From Burhinus oedicnemus (taxonomy: Eukaryota; Chordata; Aves; Charadriiformes; Burhinidae): a stretch of DNA of 64,000 bases. Made by a program: the position numbers and the translations under genes. The notes under the pieces were generated by a model. The model worked only from the letters and a program-made list of their open reading frames with translations. It made no database searches and had not been told where the DNA came from. The stretch lies in the NCBI GenBank assembly GCA_008921705.1, contig VFFE01006709.1, positions 375,619 to 439,618 of the forward strand, in the 5' to 3' direction. Below are positions 58,875-64,000 of this stretch, piece by piece. Within the stretch, counting starts at the first letter, position 1. Every line of letters begins with the position of its first letter.

Positions 58875-59220
58875 AATGAAGTTAACAGGCAGCAGATTTA
58901 AAACAAACTGAATTAGGTATTTCTCCACACAGTGAGAGATTTAAACTCTGCAACTTATGGCCAGAAGATGATATGGATGCCAGAAGCTTACATGGCTTCA
59001 ATAAAGCAACCATGAAAGAAAATCTCACTTGGAGCTATTAAAAACAGAATTACATGAGTTCAGGAAGTCTGAGGATTGCGGGTTGCTGGGGCTGGGAGGG
59101 TATCGAGGAGGTACCACTCTCTGCTTCTGTCTCGTTCTCCATGTGTTTGATTTTTGGCTGCTGTCAGAGAGTTTAGAGAGGGAACCTCCATCTGACATTA
59201 CAGAGCTATTCTTATACTGT
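58875..59220 (+). mobile_element. Ancient CR1-like LINE fragment (ORF2 end and 3' UTR)
   Basis: From GAAGTTAACAGGCAGCAG the text follows an old CR1 family in order. First comes the ORF2 end (TATTTCTCCACACAGTGAG, then CCAGAAGATGATATGGATGC, then AGCTTACATGGCTTCAATAA). Then comes the 3' part (GGGTTGCTGGGGCTGGGAGG, then GGCTGCTGTCAGAGAG, then CTGACATTACAGAGCTATTC). The reading frame is broken by several stops. Families of this type are abundant in turtles and crocodilians; bird copies are old and decayed. Orientation is plus, opposite to the younger CR1 just upstream. Assignment is from remembered consensus. Confidence 0.85.
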
Positions 59221-60933
59221 CAAATACCACACTACTTTTACTTCTGAGCTATCAATAAGTAAATATAATGGCTAGTCTTGTGGATAAACAAAACAATTGC
59301 TTTCTAAAACTACTTTTAAAGACATTGCTATTTTCTTCCAGTGAGTAATCCTCTTCTACTTCTTGGAATTGTGGTCAGTTTATATGTAAGGCACAGCTAC
59401 TAATGATATATTTTTGAGCCGTTTAACACAGGCATCTACTCTTTTAGTTTGTGTGTGCATTTTTTTTTCCGACAGTGCATAGCTAGACTTCAGAAGTGGT
59501 TCTACCTAGGTCGTAAGTGCAGCGTAGGAGAAGGCGTAAGAACTTCTTGCTTGAGCACTGAGCAGAGAATACTTTGTCACAGGAGAGGTTCACATTTTTA
59601 GGCAGTGCTTTAACAGGGGTGGATGAGGGATCTGTGCCGTTTATTGTGCTGTAATGTCAGCATGCTTGGTCTGGTATGAGTCGATACCAACACGGTGTGC
59701 TGGGTTTGTAAGAGTGCAATGTTGTTCAAGATTTGACACAAGAAAGAACTGATGCAGGGCACTTTTCCCAAGAGAGCTGAAACCAAAAGTATGAAAGGAA
59801 TAATTGGTCTAGTGTGTTTTATGATTTTAAAGGAAGCCTAGTGGCGTTTGTACCAGAAGGCAGTGAGTCCTTTATCATCAGTGGACAGTAAACACGTGAA
59901 AACCCTTGGCAAAAACGAGATATACAGATGTATAACAGTGATCTTTTTACAGACTTGGTATAGTAGCAACTTTAAGTGGTAGCCCACCCTAGCCTATCTC
60001 AGCTGGCAAGTTATGACCCTTGAATGCCGTAAAGCACTCTGAAGAAAGCAGTACGAGGCAGAGAAAAGATTGTATCTTTACATTTTGCACATGTAATGTT
60101 TTTTCATCAAACTCTTGAAATACATACTCCAGAATTTTTATAAAACTGTCATTGGTAAAGGCATGAGGCTATGTGAGGTAATGCTTTGGTTTTGATAGTG
60201 GTTTTGTTTTGTTTGTTTGTGGGGTTTGTTTGTGTCTGTGTGTGCTATTTGTGTTTGTGGGTTTTTTCTTTTTTTTTTTTATGGTTTCTTGAAAAGTTTG
60301 AAAAATACTATGTTGCTGCCCACAGACACTTACTTATTCATTTCAACAGATCTTACCTGCTCCTGGAAAACACTTTGCCAAATTATGTATAATTATATTC
60401 AGTAATAAGGTATATGTTACATCTGATGATCTGGCTCATTTGTGACCTCTCTGGATCAGTTCAGCATTTGTACCTGGGCAAGTGAATACCCAAGCAGTAT
60501 TGGGTAATACTGTAGGAAAAACTGCTGTGTCAGTTGTCATGTGTAGAGGTCTTTAAAAGCTGTGTTCCTCAGGAAACTCAGAGCTCATTGTAGTGAGACT
60601 GAGATACAGATACTTGTTTCTGACAAGACAGACCCATCATAGTAGTTTACCTACTGCTGAGGATCAAAAGCAGTTTCAGGTCTCAGCGTTACCGTGTCCT
60701 GGGTGTGATGGTGCGTCAAATGTGAGTTACAAAGTACATCTCTCTGTCTTAGCTTTCACATAACATGTTTTTCCAAATGAAAAGCCACTGCTTCAGGTGA
60801 CAGAACCTCTTCTGCTCATTTTCCACGTTCCATTCCAGTTTTTAAAATATAGACTCCAGGTCTCAGTTCTACTCTTGGGAGATGAGTTTGTCAGTTTGTG
60901 CTTGGCAAGACATAGGTGGAAGTCATTTGAACC
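59221..60933. other. AT-rich stretch without recognisable gene
   Basis: Holds a G/T-rich tract at 60186-60290, the strand complement of the A/C tracts elsewhere, and a small exon-like segment at 59478-59511. No gene recognised. Confidence 0.5.
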
Positions 60934-61025
60934 ATGTTTAGTAGTGGTTTTGGCAGTGATGGCTGGACTCAGTGATCTTAAAGGTACCTTCCAACCTAGA
61001 TGATTCTACGATTCTGTGATTCACA
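60934..61025 (+). mobile_element. Avian CR1 LINE 3' fragment, about 92 bp
   Basis: ATGTTTAGTAGTGGTTTTGG, then GGCTGGACTCAGTGATCTTA, then AAGGTACCTTCCAACCTAGA and the terminal ATTCTACGATTCTGTGATT match the CR1 3' UTR in the plus orientation, including the ATTCTATG-type terminal repeat. It is moderately diverged and strongly 5'-truncated. No coding part remains. Confidence 0.93.
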
Positions 61026-64000
61026 GAAGAATCTATCCTGGCATTTTTCTGTTGTTATTGACAGTAAAAAGTTCCTGAAGTCTGTACATGGTGCTTGAGC
61101 ATGGCAATGGGTGGTGTAATGAATGTATGGATAAGCAGAATTAATTCCAGCCAGGATTTGAGGGGACAGTTGAAGTCTTTAATGATTTTGCATTAGTTCT
61201 TGCCAGAAACCGTGACAAAGCTGTAGTAAAATATCTTTTTATTTCTGTTTAACATGAGTATGAAGGACATGCACTGTACATCTTTAGTAAGTTTATTTCT
61301 GAAGGAAGATGCTGTTTTGGCTCTCGTGATTTGTTAAATAATTTGCAGACAAACAGTCAGTTAAGAGGTTTGCCTGGAGGAACTGGTGCTGTGTATCTGC
61401 TTTTCCCTGGACGGCTATGAGTTCTGTAAAAGTAAAATGATGTGCTTATTTTATTCTATGGATGAATTGGTCTCTTCAGTCAAAGACCAGTCAGTTGGTC
61501 TCTCCTGGAAGGCCATGGCCAGAGTTTGGAGCTGATAGTTAACTAGTGGCTTCCAGAAGCTCCTCTGCTCTGCTGTAAGCTGTGCTGCAGATGGCCTGCA
61601 CAGGGTAGTTAAGGGCACGGCTCCCTAATTCTTCACGGGACCAGTGTTGAGTAAGCAATATTTATATAAACATTAAGAACTCTACAAAATGGTGTGGAAC
61701 AAATATTTATACTATCAGATGAAATCTTGGATTTCCCTGATTGGAGGAATTTACATGGCGCCAAGCGCTGAGTACTAAAGAATCAGATTAGAAAAATAAT
61801 AGGGTTGGTGTGTTTTCTATAAAACAATTACATTCCTAAAATAGATATATCCTCTCTCTTGTTTGCACTTTTCTTGTTGTTGTTAAAGTACACACTGTTT
61901 TGCTTTAGCACCTGACACTGCCTTTCATGCATTGCTTGCAGTCCCGGTAGGGCTGAAAAAAATAGCCCTTTGTCCAAGAATTTTGCTTACTCCTCACTTC
62001 CTTCTTCAAATTTAATTAGGTCCAAAGAGTCTGAAACTTTGAAAAGAAAACAGCAACTTATTTTGAGAAGGAGTAGAATACTTGCCCCCTTTTTACCTTG
62101 TCCTCCATCCAGGTTTCCCCTGCCAGACTATCTGGGCTGATGCTGGCTGCCCGTCGGAGTCAGTAAAACCATCTGTGGCTATGTGTTCGGCCAACATTCA
62201 GTCATCTCGCATCAGCTGGCAGGTAGCGTCCTTCTGCCCTGGTGGCCATTTTATGTAGCTTCTCTACGTGCCACCTGCATGTGTGCTTTAGGTATTGCAC
62301 TGGGCTGTGGCTTGGCATTCGAGGGTTGGCTTGCAACGTGGCTTTAAGTCTTCCTTTTCCAACCAACCGTATTTTCCTCCAGCTGTGAGGTTTGGGACTT
62401 AGTTCTTGCTGAGTTCAAGGGAGATGGAGTGGAAAGGTGCTTTTACAGCGCATTTGTGCCTCTCTATATTTTTGGGTTGGCTGGGGACTTATCTAGATCC
62501 TGATTTAGATTATGTTCCAAGGTTTTCTCTAGTTTATGCCAAGGCATAGCTTTTTCCAAGGGGTCATCAGAAAGGCAGGAGACCCAGCTGTGCTCCTGAG
62601 TGTCTGCAGTCTTCTGAGATGCCTCTGCATCCTGAAACCGATGTATGCGATCAGGGTGGGAAGCAGAAGGGGCATATGTGGTACCTGTATCTGCTGATTG
62701 CATAAACTTTCATGACCCTTAGGCTGTTGGTATAGCCTGACATCCTTTGTAAAACCTTTATTTAGGCCTTTTGAGTCTCACGTGTTGAGAATGAAACTTG
62801 CACAGTTGACTTCTGCCTCCTTTCCTGCCGTTATGTGTGCATTTAATTCATTTAATTCTTTTCTCATGTCGTGGCACGTAGGTGAACTAGATACGTTGTA
62901 GCTGGACGAGCTGTATAGCTAGCTGTGCGCTCAGAGGAGCTCTGCTAGACGTACAGCCTAGCATCTCTTCACAGGGTTGCCCAGCTTCCTCCCGTCACAT
63001 CTCATGGGCCCGTCTTGAGGTCTCGTGCTTTGGGATGGAAGAAATGTTCAGGACACGTTGCAAAGATAAACAGATATCTGGAATTGTGATGGACATTTAT
63101 TTTGCTAGAGATCTTTTTGGAAACTTTAAAACAGCTACAGGACTCTTTTTTTTTTTTTTTTTTTTTTTGTTTCACAGGAAGGTATAGGAAAATCTATACT
63201 CCTAGCTATTTGAATTAAGAGAAAGATGATCAAATATGAAAGGACTGGTTTGCTTTGTGCTACTCCATCAGTGAGTACAGATTGACACCTGTCTGTCTGG
63301 CTTCTCTGGCAAGGAGATTGCAGCGTCTTCTGCGACACCTCCCTACACACAGAGCAAAGTAGTTAAATCTGCCCAAGGAGGCACATAGACATTTTGAAAT
63401 TCCCCTGTTTTTCCCTGTCCATGTGGAAAAACTGTCAGCCAGAGCAAAACCCAGAGTCCATAATTTCTTACAGTGTTGAAGCTTCTTCCCCTTATTCCAT
63501 CCATTTTAGCTTGTACCAAATAGACCTGAGGACAGGAAGGCCCACAGCCAGCTTAGAATAATCTTAGCACCATTTATATTCTTCATTTGTACCATATCAT
63601 ATCCCCTGTTCCCAAAGTGCTCTCTAACTTAAAGAAGCATAAAATAAAATCCGTCCCTCTGTCAAACAATCAGGTTTTACTCGCTTACTGCTTGTCACCA
63701 TCAAGTAATCCTCAAGCTGCTTGTAGCCTTCCAAGAGAAACAGGGCTAACCAGCTGGGAATTTCTACTGTAGAATGAGAATTGCATTTTACCAAAACTTC
63801 ATGAATGCAAGATATTCGGGCCATTATAAAAAATATTTTTAATAAGGAACAAATTACATGAAAAGTTCTAAACTTGCGATCTTCATATGACTTAAGGATT
63901 CCTTCTTAAATATAGTATCTGTCCTGTACAGGTGCTATTGAAATCAAAATAATGTCATACGTTCATATATAGCATAGCATCAGACAGGAGCATGGACATC
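61026..64000. other. AT-rich stretch without recognisable gene
   Basis: No gene recognised. Open frames up to 79 codons have no family resemblance. A T23 run is at 63146-63168. The segment 62880-63000 is locally richer in CpG. The window ends inside plain sequence. Confidence 0.55.
63146..63168. repeat. Poly-T run, 23 bases
   Basis: Uninterrupted T23 ending before GTTTCACAGG. It could be taken for a strong polypyrimidine tract ahead of the CACAG at 63174-63178, but no open frame with a recognisable product follows. Confidence 0.95.

Noticed and set aside
59478..59511. 34-base micro-exon between TTTTTTTTCCGACAG and GTAAGT
   Set aside because: Too short to show coding constraint, and the T-run makes a chance acceptor likely.
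1..64000. CRISPR array, operon, phage or bacterial defence system
   Set aside because: No regularly spaced repeats, no ribosome binding sites, no tightly packed frames; the transposons are vertebrate CR1 and MIR types.

Overview
The window looks like non-coding DNA from a bird. Three copies of the avian-type LINE CR1 end are present (46354-46840, 58725-58816, 60934-61025), recognisable by the GGTTGGAAGGGACC core and the ATTCTATG-type 3' repeat. Two much older CR1/L3-like fossils (32511-32610, 58875-59220) and one MIR-like SINE fossil (29800-29925) lie among them. The DNA is AT-rich, repeat-poor by vertebrate standards and full of mononucleotide runs. There are no operons and no prokaryotic signals. 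The species cannot be named from the sequence.

I found no protein-coding gene, tRNA, rRNA or known non-coding RNA gene that I can support. The longest open frames (about 100-151 codons) show no family I recognise; several overlap one another in different frames, as expected by chance. The one frame with recognisable protein similarity (minus strand, 46433-46690) is the C-terminal end of the CR1 ORF2 protein. Some short open segments sit between good splice signals (for example 29288-29377 and 32190-32291). They are listed as unproven exon candidates. The window is therefore either intergenic or inside a very long intron.

Layout: 1-5.2 kb is plain AT-rich sequence with a long C-run. 5.2-9.7 kb holds a cluster of unusual small structures: a 22-bp perfect palindrome, a quadruplex motif, a paired GATA palindrome, a triplicated 16-18 bp repeat and a CpG-bearing hairpin. 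From sequence texture alone this stretch is a candidate for conserved regulatory DNA. 9.7-26.1 kb is AT-rich with two long pure A/C tracts and several palindromes. A 351-base assembly gap lies at 26147-26497, followed by a GC-richer patch. 27-36 kb contains two more enhancer-like stretches, the MIR-like fossil and one old CR1 fossil. 36.8-46 kb is mostly plain. 46.3-61 kb carries most of the recognisable transposon sequence. 61-64 kb is plain, with one long T-run.

Claims about conservation or enhancer activity are inferences from motif density and cannot be tested here.
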